Shown here piece after piece: positions 52,138 through 59,414 of a DNA stretch of 64,000 nt. Position 1 is the first letter of the stretch, and the number at the start of each line of letters is the position of its first letter. Under the pieces are notes generated by a model. That model worked only from the letters and a program-made list of their open reading frames with translations, was not told the DNA's origin and searched no databases. The DNA is from Phascolarctobacterium_A succinatutens_B (GTDB lineage: Bacteria; Bacillota; Negativicutes; Acidaminococcales; Acidaminococcaceae), in NCBI RefSeq assembly GCF_958453765.1, contig NZ_CAUDZA010000001.1, positions 124,001-188,000 of the forward strand, given 5' to 3'. The position numbers and the translations under genes are program-made.

Positions 52138-52677
52138 TTATATTGCCGCATGACCATCATCCAGCGGCGGCCATTCAAAACGTGATTTCTCCACAGCCAG
52201 CGACGTATCACCGCGCTCTAAAGCAACAAGGCCGGTCTGTACCATTTCGGTTACGCCGTACGGGCGCATGACATCAACAAAAGCCCGCAGCTTTCCTTCA
52301 TCACCTGTAGCAACAAATATCAGTGACTCACCGGTTACATCCACAGCATGCGCACGGAACACTTCCGCCAGCTGCAACAGCTCCGGACGCTTATTTCCGG
52401 CCTTTACCTTAACCAGAATCATGCTGCGGGTAGCACTGGATTTAGGAGGCAGTACCTTGACACGTTCTACCTCAACCAGCTTCGCCAGCTGTTTGGTAAC
52501 CTGGATAATGGTCGGCTCGTCAGCCTCCATCGTCACTGTCATACGTGAGAACTCCGGATTTTGCGTCGTGCCTACAGCCAAGCTGTCAATATTGAAGCCA
52601 CGACGTGAAAACATGCCTGCTACACGCATCAGTACGCCAGGCTGATTACGTACAACAATCGATAAAATCTGCTCCAT
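52138..52677 (-). CDS. ilvN: Acetolactate synthase small (regulatory) subunit
   Basis: A 179-residue ACT-domain subunit that gives valine feedback control. It has ILSIVVRNQPGVLMRVAGMFSRRGFNIDSLAVG, the classical ACT start, and the C-terminal domain from about residue 80. AGGAGGG before the ATG. It is first in the ilvN-ilvB unit with a strong promoter upstream. Confidence 0.96.
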   Translation of the reverse strand: MEQILSIVVRNQPGVLMRVAGMFSRRGFNIDSLAVGTTQNPEFSRMTVTMEADEPTIIQVTKQLAKLVEVERVKVLPPKSSATRSMILVKVKAGNKRPELLQLAEVFRAHAVDVTGESLIFVATGDEGKLRAFVDVMRPYGVTEMVQTGLVALERGDTSLAVEKSRFEWPPLDDGHAAI

Positions 52678-52766
52678 ATCTTTCCCTCCTGCAATAACAT
52701 GTCTACAGTTCTGATGCTCTTACAAATCTGTCAGGCTTGCCGGCATCATCTAATCAGTGTTTTTTT

Positions 52767-52795
52767 ATTATTTCAGCAAGCAGTTTTTTTGTCAA
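52767..52795 (-). promoter_or_regulatory. Promoter of ilvN-ilvB
   Basis: TTGACA (52795-52790), 17-base spacer, AATAAT (52772-52767). The leader is about 85 bases, too short for a T-box, and I see no clear attenuator peptide. Confidence 0.7.
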
Positions 52796-52871
52796 CAGAA
52801 AGTGTAATATTTGTAAATTATTTTTCGATTGCAGCTTATTAGTGTAAACACTATTACAGATTTCAGTGTAC

Positions 52872-52903
52872 AAAAAAGCTCACGCAGCTATTGCTACGTG
52901 AGC
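52872..52903 (-). terminator. Second terminator after tRNA-Leu
   Basis: Stem GCTCACG.AGC/GCT.CGTGAGC with T6 on the minus strand. Confidence 0.8.
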
Positions 52904-52953
52904 AGTAAAACCTCCAACAGCATTCTTTTGTTTAACAGTTGAAGCATATAATC

Positions 52954-52983
52954 AAAAAGCTCACGTGACCATTCCACGTGAGC
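52954..52983 (-). terminator. First terminator after tRNA-Leu
   Basis: Stem GCTCACGTG/CACGTGAGC with T5 on the minus strand, almost the same stem as at 52872-52903. Confidence 0.85.
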
Positions 52984-52997
52984 CTGATTTATAAGGT

Positions 52998-53082
52998 TGG
53001 TGCGAGTGACAGGAATCGAACCTGCACGCCGAAAGGCGCTAGATCCTAAGTCTAGTGCGTCTGCCAGTTCCGCCACACTCGC
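52998..53082 (-). tRNA. tRNA-Leu (anticodon UAG)
   Basis: An 85-base tRNA with an encoded CCA (52998-53000). Acceptor GCGAGTG/CACTCGC pairs perfectly, the anticodon loop holds TAG (ctTAGga), and a class II long variable arm (CTTTCGG region) is present, as expected for leucine. Two terminators follow. It has its own promoter, so it is transcribed separately from the three tRNAs upstream. Confidence 0.95.
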
Positions 53083-53091
53083 ATATAAAAT

Positions 53092-53121
53092 ATTATATCA
53101 TAACAAGAACATCTATGGCAA
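53092..53121 (-). promoter_or_regulatory. Promoter of tRNA-Leu
   Basis: TTGCCA (53121-53116), 18-base spacer, TATAAT (53097-53092), with TG before the -10. Confidence 0.6.
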
Positions 53122-53134
53122 CTGTCCATGTAAA

Positions 53135-53164
53135 CAAAAAGCCGTCCTTCTTTCGAAGAACGGC
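53135..53164 (-). terminator. Terminator after the His-Gln-Lys tRNA group
   Basis: Stem GCCGTTCTTC/GAAGGACGGC (one wobble) with T5 on the minus strand. Confidence 0.8.
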
Positions 53165-53174
53165 CTTAAATTCG

Positions 53175-53250
53175 TGGTGATCCACCCGAGACTCGAACTC
53201 GGGACACCCTGATTAAAAGTCAGGTGCTCTACCAACTGAGCTAGTGGATC
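53175..53250 (-). tRNA. tRNA-Lys (anticodon UUU)
   Basis: Acceptor GATCCAC/GTGGATC, anticodon loop CTTTTAA giving TTT, TTCGAGTC in the T arm, encoded CCA at 53175-53177. Confidence 0.95.
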
Positions 53251-53252
53251 AT

Positions 53253-53328
53253 TGGCTGGGGCGGCTGGACTCGAACCAACGCATGCGGGAGTCAAAGTCC
53301 CGTGCCTTACCGACTTGGCTACGCCCCA
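53253..53328 (-). tRNA. tRNA-Gln (anticodon UUG)
   Basis: Acceptor TGGGGCG/CGCCCCA with G73, anticodon stem CGGGA/TCCCG with loop CTTTGAC giving TTG, TTCGAGTC in the T arm, encoded CCA at 53253-53255. Confidence 0.95.
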
Positions 53329-53370
53329 AGCTTATTAGTGGTTATTCAGATTCATCCAAATCTGAAAAGG

Positions 53371-53447
53371 TGGGGTGACTGGTGGGAGTCGAACCCACGC
53401 GTAACGGAGCCACAATCCGCCGTGTTAACCACTTCACCACAGCCACC
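53371..53447 (-). tRNA. tRNA-His (anticodon GUG)
   Basis: Acceptor GTGGCTG/CAGTCAC with the extra G at -1 opposite C73, the mark of tRNA-His; anticodon loop TTGTGGC giving GTG; encoded CCA at 53371-53373. First tRNA of the group. Confidence 0.94.
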
Positions 53448-53485
53448 ATCTTGTTTCCAAGCTGAATAGCTTGGCGACGAATAGT

Positions 53486-53514
53486 ATTATACTATATTCC
53501 CGGCACTGCGTCAA
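53486..53514 (-). promoter_or_regulatory. Promoter of the His-Gln-Lys tRNA group
   Basis: TTGACG (53514-53509), 17-base spacer, TATAAT (53491-53486). Confidence 0.72.
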
Positions 53515-53589
53515 TAGGAAAATTTAATTTTTATAAAAAATTTTACGGCAATCACCGGACATAGTCAAAAATTGCTTCGCAGCAGTTAA

Positions 53590-53964
53590 TCAGCGGCGGG
53601 CAATAACTTCAATTTCTACATGAGCGCCTTTAGGCAGAGCTGCTACCTGTACAAATGAGCGTGCCGGCGGCTCAATCTTAAAGGTTTTTGCATAAACAGC
53701 ATTAATAGCATCAAAATTCTTGATGTCATCTACAAAAATAGTAGTTTTTACAACATCCATGAATCTGAAGCGTGCTTCCGTCAGGATAGCCTCAATATTG
53801 TCTAAAACCTGCTGAGTTTCAGCTTCGATAGAGCTTTGAACCATTTCACCTGTTTCCGGATTGATAGCAATCTGACCGGATACAAACAGAATAGAACCTG
53901 CTAATACAGCTTGAGAATAAGGACCTAAAGCTTTGGGTGCATTTGTTGTTGCAATAACTTCCAT
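53590..53964 (-). CDS. ridA: RidA family reactive enamine/imine deaminase
   Basis: A 124-residue trimer-forming protein that hydrolyses 2-aminoacrylate and similar reactive imines. Family features are APKALGPYSQAVLAG, VSGQIAINPETGEMV, and the substrate Arg in IEPPARSFVQVAALPKGAHVEIEVIA. ATG 53964 follows AAAGGAG. Last gene of the serine operon, and serine dehydratase upstream makes exactly its toxic intermediate. Confidence 0.95.
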   Translation of the reverse strand: MEVIATTNAPKALGPYSQAVLAGSILFVSGQIAINPETGEMVQSSIEAETQQVLDNIEAILTEARFRFMDVVKTTIFVDDIKNFDAINAVYAKTFKIEPPARSFVQVAALPKGAHVEIEVIARR

Positions 53965-53989
53965 GATTAAAGTCTCCTTTGCTACTTTT

Positions 53990-54877
53990 TTATTTACGGG
54001 CAAAGTATTTTTTCGCCCACTCTATAGCCGAAGGCGTTGCGGCCATACCGCCGCCTGCGGTTTCCTTCAAAGCACAGGGAAGCGCATCCCCCACGCTCTT
54101 CATGGCATCAATTGCTTCATCAGCGTTTATAAAGCTGCTGATTCCGGCCAACGCCAGCTCTGCTGCCAACAGCGCCTGCAAAGCACAGGCTCCGTTACGT
54201 TTAATGCAGGGTACTTCTACCAGGCCTGCCACAGGATCGCAGACAAGGCCCAGCACGTTTTTAAAAACAACTGCTACTGCTGTACCAACCTGCTGCGGTG
54301 TGCCACCCAGCATAGAAACCGCAGCACCTGCTGCCATAGCCGCAGCACTGCCGCATTCTGCCTGACAGCCACCCATAGCACCTGCCAGAGAAGCGCGCTC
54401 GTTGATTACCATACCAATACTGCCGGCAACCACCATACCACGCTGCAAGGTTGCATCGTCCAGTCCGCAGTGCTTTTTCAGGGTGAAGAACACTCCCGGA
54501 AGTACGCCGCTGGCACCTGCGGTAGGAGCAGCAACTATACGGCCCATAGCCGCGTTGCATTCACCAACTGCTGTAGCATAGATAACTGCATCCAAAGCCT
54601 TCTCGCCCAAAAGATTGACAAAGCCTTCGGCGCCTGCAGCTGCAGCCAGCTTTTTGGCATCGCCGCCGGTCAGACCGCTATGCGAGCGGACACCGGTTAA
54701 CCCATGCTCTACTGATTTCTCCATAACGTCCAGCATTTCCTGCATCTTCGCCAGTAAATCTTCCTGACTGCATTCCAACTCGCGCATATTGTAGTCTATG
54801 AGAAATTCGTCTAACGGCTGCTGCCATTCAGCAGCCTCTTTAATCCAGCTGTTCAAAGACAGCATTTCTTTTTTCAT
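53990..54877 (-). CDS. sdaAA: L-serine dehydratase, alpha subunit (iron-sulfur type)
   Basis: Converts L-serine to pyruvate and ammonia. 295 residues. Cysteines for the 4Fe-4S cluster are visible in GGCQAECGSAAAM, GLVCDPVAGLVEVPCIKRN. ATG 54877 follows AGGGGTG; a longer reading from 54898 lies almost at the end of sdaAB. Acts with SdaAB. Confidence 0.95.
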   Translation of the reverse strand: MKKEMLSLNSWIKEAAEWQQPLDEFLIDYNMRELECSQEDLLAKMQEMLDVMEKSVEHGLTGVRSHSGLTGGDAKKLAAAAGAEGFVNLLGEKALDAVIYATAVGECNAAMGRIVAAPTAGASGVLPGVFFTLKKHCGLDDATLQRGMVVAGSIGMVINERASLAGAMGGCQAECGSAAAMAAGAAVSMLGGTPQQVGTAVAVVFKNVLGLVCDPVAGLVEVPCIKRNGACALQALLAAELALAGISSFINADEAIDAMKSVGDALPCALKETAGGGMAATPSAIEWAKKYFARK

Positions 54878-54887
54878 GCTGCACCCC

Positions 54888-55553
54888 TTACAAAACACTG
54901 GCGATAAAACGCACCGATTCTATCTGCTGCAGCGCACTGATAAGATTGATAATCTCCTGCGGCACTGCCTCATCACATTCAATAACCATAGATGCCATAC
55001 CGCCCTTGTCGCTGCGGAACAAGCGCATTGTAGCGATATTTACGCCGACATTGGCCAAGGTACTGGTAACCAGCGCAATAACACCTCTTGTATCAATATG
55101 CACTGTCAAAATAGCAGGCAGGCGTCCAGTAAGCTCTACAGGGAACCCGTCAATTTCCGTAACCTGTACCTGACCGCCGCCAACAGAAGAACCGACGATA
55201 TCACAACGGGCACCATTTTCTGCAGTCAGCTTAAAAAGCACAGTGTTGGGATGAGCCTTATTGCCCAAATCAATTTTATGATAGGAATATTCCAAGCCGT
55301 TTTTCTCCGCAAAGCTGTCAGCCTGCGGAATGCGTTCATCATCCGGCAGCCAGCCCATCAGGCCAGCAAGCAGCGCCATATCCGTGCCGTGTCCCTTATA
55401 GGTTTCGGCAAAAGAACCATGCAGATAAATTTCTGCCTTTACCGGTTTAGAGCCAAGAATACTGGCGGCCAAAAGTCCCAGACGAACAGCACCGGCAGTA
55501 TGCGAGCTGGAGGGACCAATCATCACCGGTCCGATAATATCCAAAATACTCAT
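54888..55553 (-). CDS. sdaAB: L-serine dehydratase, beta subunit
   Basis: A 221-residue subunit with SILDIIGPVMIGPSSSHTAGAVRLG at the start and a C-terminal ACT domain (PAILTVHIDTRGVIALVTSTLANVGVNI). ATG with AGAGGTG. It lies 9 bases after the HutP-family gene and 10 bases before sdaAA. Confidence 0.95.
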   Translation of the reverse strand: MSILDIIGPVMIGPSSSHTAGAVRLGLLAASILGSKPVKAEIYLHGSFAETYKGHGTDMALLAGLMGWLPDDERIPQADSFAEKNGLEYSYHKIDLGNKAHPNTVLFKLTAENGARCDIVGSSVGGGQVQVTEIDGFPVELTGRLPAILTVHIDTRGVIALVTSTLANVGVNIATMRLFRSDKGGMASMVIECDEAVPQEIINLISALQQIESVRFIASVL

Positions 55554-55562
55554 AAAGCACCT

Positions 55563-56003
55563 CTATTCATCACTGGCCAGCGAACGATGTGCCAGTCCGA
55601 CACACAGCTCATTGAGATTCAGCACGCCAACGCCCATATAAATAGCAACACAAAGATGCTCTCCGGCGCGAGCAATACCTATTTTGCCGCCGACGTTGAA
55701 GCCAAAGGCCTTAACCTTCACCTGTTCCAACGCTTCGTGCGCCGCTCCGGCCACAGCACCGGCACCTACATGAGATTCGGTTACCAGTCCCTGACGCTGC
55801 GCGGCAACTACAGCGCGCTCGACAATTTTTACAATAGAAGGAATAAATTCACCGCCGAAATCAACAGCTGTCGAACGGATACCATGCTCCGCTAAGCGTT
55901 CCTTTACCTTCGTTTCCTCCATGCGACTGGAGGTAAGTGCAATACGCAAGGCAGCACGGCCGATTTCGATGCTGTTGATGCAGCTTTTACTACATTCATG
56001 CAT
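55563..56003 (-). CDS. HutP family RNA-binding regulator
   Basis: A 146-residue protein with the HutP-family core: GRAALRIALTSSRMEE, VERAVVAAQRQGLV, AVAGAAHEALEQV, VGGKIGIARAGEHLCVAIYMGVG and the C-terminal GLAHRSL with conserved His. HutP of Bacillus binds histidine, Mg2+ and repeated NAG triplets in RNA to prevent termination. Here the gene is in a serine uptake and breakdown operon, not a histidine one, so control by another amino acid, perhaps serine, is suspected. ATG 56003 follows GGGGTG. Family clear; ligand inferred. Confidence 0.88.
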   Translation of the reverse strand: MHECSKSCINSIEIGRAALRIALTSSRMEETKVKERLAEHGIRSTAVDFGGEFIPSIVKIVERAVVAAQRQGLVTESHVGAGAVAGAAHEALEQVKVKAFGFNVGGKIGIARAGEHLCVAIYMGVGVLNLNELCVGLAHRSLASDE

Positions 56004-56052
56004 GTTAGTCACACCCCTCACAAAACTATTTTTATATCAGCAGGCGCAAAGA

Positions 56053-57495
56053 TTACTCGTCCTCTTCAGGAACCTCTACAACCTCTTTGATTTTATTTTT
56101 ATCCAGCATTGCTACCAACAGGAAGGTAATAATGCAGATAGGCCATTCAAAGTAAATTACTTCGTTGGCAAAAAGCGGTTTGATGCCTGCCAGCGGGCTG
56201 CCGGGAACAAACCAGAGAGCGATGCCGATAAGGCTCACCAATGTAGTCCAGAAAGCAGAGCTGCGACGGCACAGGCCGGGAGCGAACATCGTAAAGAAGA
56301 ACACACAGGTCAGGCCGCAGGTCATAGACAAACCGGCAATCATTGTCTTAACAATGCCTGCCGCATTGAAGGCAAACCACAGAGTAATCAGGCCGACAGC
56401 AAAAACAGACAGACGATTGATGATGACAAATTTATTTTCCGCAACAGCAGGATTAATAAAGCGTTTGTAAATATCATTACTGAAGAGCGTAGCCGCACCC
56501 AGCAGAATAGTGCAGGCAGTAGATACATCCGCAGCCCACAAAGCAGCCAGAGTTACACCGCCGGCAAGAGGATCCAGAGTCATAACAACCTTGGGCATAG
56601 CAAGTGCAGCCTGTGCCACCGGCATTTCCGGATACATAGCCTTGCAGACAACGCCCAACACAGCGCAGATGAAGCCAACCGGGAAAATCATCAGGCCGGC
56701 CAGAACATAACCGTTGCGGGCAGCCTTGGCATTTTTCGCACCGCAGGCAATCTGTACAGGGCCCTGCGCAGTAATAGTCTGGGTAATCATAACGATAATC
56801 CAGCCAAGAATAGTAGCAAAAGCCAGGCCTGCTACCGGACTGCCCATAACCTCGGGGTTAGGCAGCTTACTGAGCACTGCATCCCAACCGCCTACGTTGG
56901 ATACAGATTGGATTGCAGAGTAGATAATACCGATATAAATCAAGGTAACGCTGACGATATTTGCCAGACCGCTGGACCAAAGACCGCCAATCAAGGTGAT
57001 ACCGATAAATACCACGGCACTCATAATCATACCGCCATGGAAGGAGAAAATCTCCGGCAACAGCGAGGATAAAATCGCACCGCCTGCCATATACTGCAAA
57101 GCAGTAATAACGCACATAATGATAACCAGACCAATCGCAGCGATGGCACGGCCTTTAGTATCATAATAGAACTCAAAGAATTCCGGGATAGTAGAAACCT
57201 TCATGGAACGCAGCTTACCTGCTGCCAAAAGGCCCATAACAATAGCACCGATAGACCAGGCACCGTTATACCAGCCTGCTGCCAGACCAACACTGAAAGC
57301 ACGCTGAGCTACACCTACGGTAGAAGCGGCACCGACTGCCAGACCGGTAACATTGACAGCTACCAGAATCGTGTTCAGCTTACGTCCGGCCAGCAAAAAC
57401 GCTGTTGAACCCGAATCAGCCTTGTGCTTAACCCACAAGCTGATGCCAAAAAGCAACGCGATGTACACTACGACAATTACCAACTGAATAGACAT
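56053..57495 (-). CDS. Sodium:solute symporter family transporter, probably for serine
   Basis: A 480-residue polytopic protein of the SSS family with about 13 helices. It has the family segments LLAGRKLNTILVAVNVTGLAVGAAST and LAALWAADVSTACTILLGAATLFSND, like the Na+-site TM2 and TM9 parts. Its place at the head of the serine dehydratase operon suggests Na+-coupled serine uptake, but the SSS family transports many substrates. ATG 57495 is chosen from the conserved N-terminal helix; the ribosome site is weak. Confidence 0.86.
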   Translation of the reverse strand: MSIQLVIVVVYIALLFGISLWVKHKADSGSTAFLLAGRKLNTILVAVNVTGLAVGAASTVGVAQRAFSVGLAAGWYNGAWSIGAIVMGLLAAGKLRSMKVSTIPEFFEFYYDTKGRAIAAIGLVIIMCVITALQYMAGGAILSSLLPEIFSFHGGMIMSAVVFIGITLIGGLWSSGLANIVSVTLIYIGIIYSAIQSVSNVGGWDAVLSKLPNPEVMGSPVAGLAFATILGWIIVMITQTITAQGPVQIACGAKNAKAARNGYVLAGLMIFPVGFICAVLGVVCKAMYPEMPVAQAALAMPKVVMTLDPLAGGVTLAALWAADVSTACTILLGAATLFSNDIYKRFINPAVAENKFVIINRLSVFAVGLITLWFAFNAAGIVKTMIAGLSMTCGLTCVFFFTMFAPGLCRRSSAFWTTLVSLIGIALWFVPGSPLAGIKPLFANEVIYFEWPICIITFLLVAMLDKNKIKEVVEVPEEDE

Positions 57496-57516
57496 AAAAA
57501 TTACACTACCTTTCTT

Positions 57517-57603
57517 CCATGCTACAAAAGCATAATACTTGTGCTGTAAGAATATAAACCATGCTACCATCCTACAACGTACAATAATTTGTCTTATATT
57601 ATA
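57517..57603 (-). promoter_or_regulatory. Promoter and UAG-repeat leader of the serine operon
   Basis: Extended -10 TGGTATAAT (TATAAT at 57603-57598). The leader on the minus strand carries GTAGCATGG twice (57567-57559 and 57525-57517) and a third TAG at 57574-57572, giving three UAG triplets, the last two in the upper repeat only 5 bases apart. HutP proteins bind repeated NAG triplets, so this is a candidate target of the HutP-family protein. Confidence 0.5.
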
Positions 57604-57633
57604 CCAACTTTTTTTAGTAAATTAAAGCTCCCG

Positions 57634-57720
57634 CCAAAACTTTTCTGCAGCGGGAAATTTTTGAAATAAAATTTACGTAAAATCTTTCTTGCGCAAGCGT
57701 AAGAAAAAGGATTTTATTTA
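57634..57720. other. Two hairpins in the divergent gap before the TSCPD gene
   Basis: CCCGC/GCGGG with AAATTTTT after it (57634-57658), and an extended palindrome around TTTCTTGCGC/GCGTAAGAAA inside AAAATC/GGATTTT (57677-57716). No plus-strand gene precedes them, so they are not plain terminators of a seen gene. Confidence 0.45.
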
Positions 57721-57770
57721 TTTTTGTCGAATTGTTTAATGTATGTTGTGATACAATGGAGGAAAGAAAT

Positions 57771-58010
57771 ATGTTTACTTATAAAACTAGCGGAGTCTGC
57801 TCCCGCGAGATTCATTTTGATATAGTTGACAGCAAGCTGCACAATGTAAGCTTTGACGGCGGCTGCCCTGGAAATCTGGCTGCTATCGGCAAGCTGGTAG
57901 AAGGCAAGGACGCTAAAGCAGTTGCCGATTTGCTCAAAGGCAATGACTGCCGCGGCCGCGGCACAAGCTGCGCCGACCAATTAGCAAAAGCCATCGAAGA
58001 GCATCTGTAA
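57771..58010 (+). CDS. TSCPD domain protein (TIGR03905 type)
   Basis: A 79-residue protein with conserved cysteines in GVCSREIHFDIV, DGGCPGN, and RGRGTSCADQL. The Cys-rich TSCPD domain is also found at the end of some ribonucleotide reductases, where it binds metal. Role of the free form unknown. GGAGGAAAG before ATG. Confidence 0.85.
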   Translation: MFTYKTSGVCSREIHFDIVDSKLHNVSFDGGCPGNLAAIGKLVEGKDAKAVADLLKGNDCRGRGTSCADQLAKAIEEHL

Positions 58011-58023
58011 GCGCAGCTATTGC

Positions 58024-58158
58024 GACGCAGACGGTGCTTTATCGCAGTGCCAAACTTATATAGGCGTGGGAGAAAGTGCCGGATGCTAGGCAATGGCGAC
58101 GACGGCGTACTTCTTGTACGTCTAGGAGCCGTTGTGACGCAGACGGTGCTTTATCGCA
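58024..58158 (+). repeat. Direct repeat pair (23 bases) in the gap before corA
   Basis: The 23 bases at 58024-58046 are repeated exactly at 58136-58158 (GACGCAGACGG..TTATCGCA). Between them lies an imperfect hairpin (GACGGCGTAC/GTACGTC at 58101-58122). The layout looks like a dispersed intergenic repeat, the first copy perhaps truncated. Confidence 0.7.
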
Positions 58159-58195
58159 CGTCTACATAAAGGAAGAGGAAAGGAGGAACCCTACT

Positions 58196-59146
58196 ATGTA
58201 CAAAATTTTAAAAAGTACCGACCAAGGACTGGACGAGCTGGAGCTGGAACATCTGGAAAAGGGCTACTGGCTTGACATAGTGGCTCCTTCTGTAGAAGAG
58301 CTGCAGGAAATAGCGGCAGCGACAAAAATCCAGATGGATTTTTTGAGTGCCGCACTGGACGAAGAAGAAAAATCGCGTATTGAAGTAGAAGATGACCAGA
58401 TTCTGATCTTGGTCGACATCCCTTTTTTACGCAGCAATAAAGATTATGACACCCTGCCTTTAGGTATCGTAGTAACCGAAGAAGGTATTGCCACTATCTG
58501 TTTGGAACCTAACGCCGTAACTGCAGACTTTGGCACGCACAACAGTAAAATGTTCAGCACCTTCAAAAAAACGCGCTTTTTGTTCCAGATTCTTTATAAA
58601 TCCGCTACTCTCTATCTGAAATATATCCGTATCATCATCCGCCGTACGGATGAACTGGAAATTCACCTGCGCCAGTCCATGGAAAACAGCGAGCTCTTCA
58701 ACCTGCTTGATCTGCAGAAGTCCTTGACCTATTTTTCCACCTCTCTGCGCAGTAATTCCATTGTACTGGAAAGATTGCTGCGTCTGCGTAATGCGACGCA
58801 GTCCCAGCATCTTATAAAAGTATACGAAGAAGATGAGGATTTGCTGGACGATGTTATCATCGAATATAAGCAGGCTGTAGAAATGGTTGAAATGTACAGC
58901 CACATTCTTAACAGCATGATGGAAGTTTTTGCCAGCATCATCAGCAACAACCTGAACCTAGTCATGAAATTTTTGGCATCCGTCACCATTATTTTGGCGA
59001 TTCCTACACTCATCAGCGGTTTGTGGGGCATGAACGTACCTGTCCCCTTTGCGGAAAACCCCTTCGGTTTCCTTATCGTCATCAGTCTGGCGGCATGTAT
59101 TGCCATCGGCACTGCCTTCCTGCTGTGGAAGAAGAGAATGTTCTGA
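58196..59146 (+). CDS. corA: CorA-like magnesium/cobalt transporter
   Basis: A 316-residue CorA family protein. A long soluble N-terminal domain is followed by two C-terminal membrane helices, the first ending in the pore motif GMN (LISGLWGMNVPVPF). Basic/hydrophobic last residues LLWKKRMF are typical. ATG 58196 has AAAGGAGG. Takes up Mg2+ or similar divalent cations as a pentamer. Confidence 0.92.
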   Translation: MYKILKSTDQGLDELELEHLEKGYWLDIVAPSVEELQEIAAATKIQMDFLSAALDEEEKSRIEVEDDQILILVDIPFLRSNKDYDTLPLGIVVTEEGIATICLEPNAVTADFGTHNSKMFSTFKKTRFLFQILYKSATLYLKYIRIIIRRTDELEIHLRQSMENSELFNLLDLQKSLTYFSTSLRSNSIVLERLLRLRNATQSQHLIKVYEEDEDLLDDVIIEYKQAVEMVEMYSHILNSMMEVFASIISNNLNLVMKFLASVTIILAIPTLISGLWGMNVPVPFAENPFGFLIVISLAACIAIGTAFLLWKKRMF

Positions 59147-59155
59147 GGTTAGAAA

Positions 59156-59386
59156 ATGTCTAAAGTTACGCAAGAAAAACTGCTCGCCGGAATTATTTTC
59201 GGCGACAATGATAACGAAGAATATATTTACCTGCCCGGTGGAGAGGTTGGCAGCGAAGCGCCTCTTTGCGTGCTGGAACGCGGCGGCAGCCGTGAGGACC
59301 TGCCTCTTGAAGAAGCGGCACAGCAGGTTCATCGTCTTGCGCTGCGCCCCTGTACCCATCCTCTTTGGGGCAAGCGTTCATACTAA
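59156..59386 (+). CDS. Small conserved-looking protein of 76 residues, unknown
   Basis: A soluble 76-residue protein (MSKVTQEKLLAGIIFGDNDN... WGKRSY) between corA and the HerA-like gene, 28 bases before the latter. It is rich in acidic residues; no motif recognised. Start preceded by GAGG. It may be co-expressed with the ATPase. Confidence 0.55.
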   Translation: MSKVTQEKLLAGIIFGDNDNEEYIYLPGGEVGSEAPLCVLERGGSREDLPLEEAAQQVHRLALRPCTHPLWGKRSY

Positions 59387-59414
59387 ATCATAATACCGCA
59401 AGGAGGATTGCAAG

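Noticed and set aside
52678..52766. T-box leader for ilvN-ilvB
   Set aside because: Too short, no specifier or T-box core, and no terminator pair.
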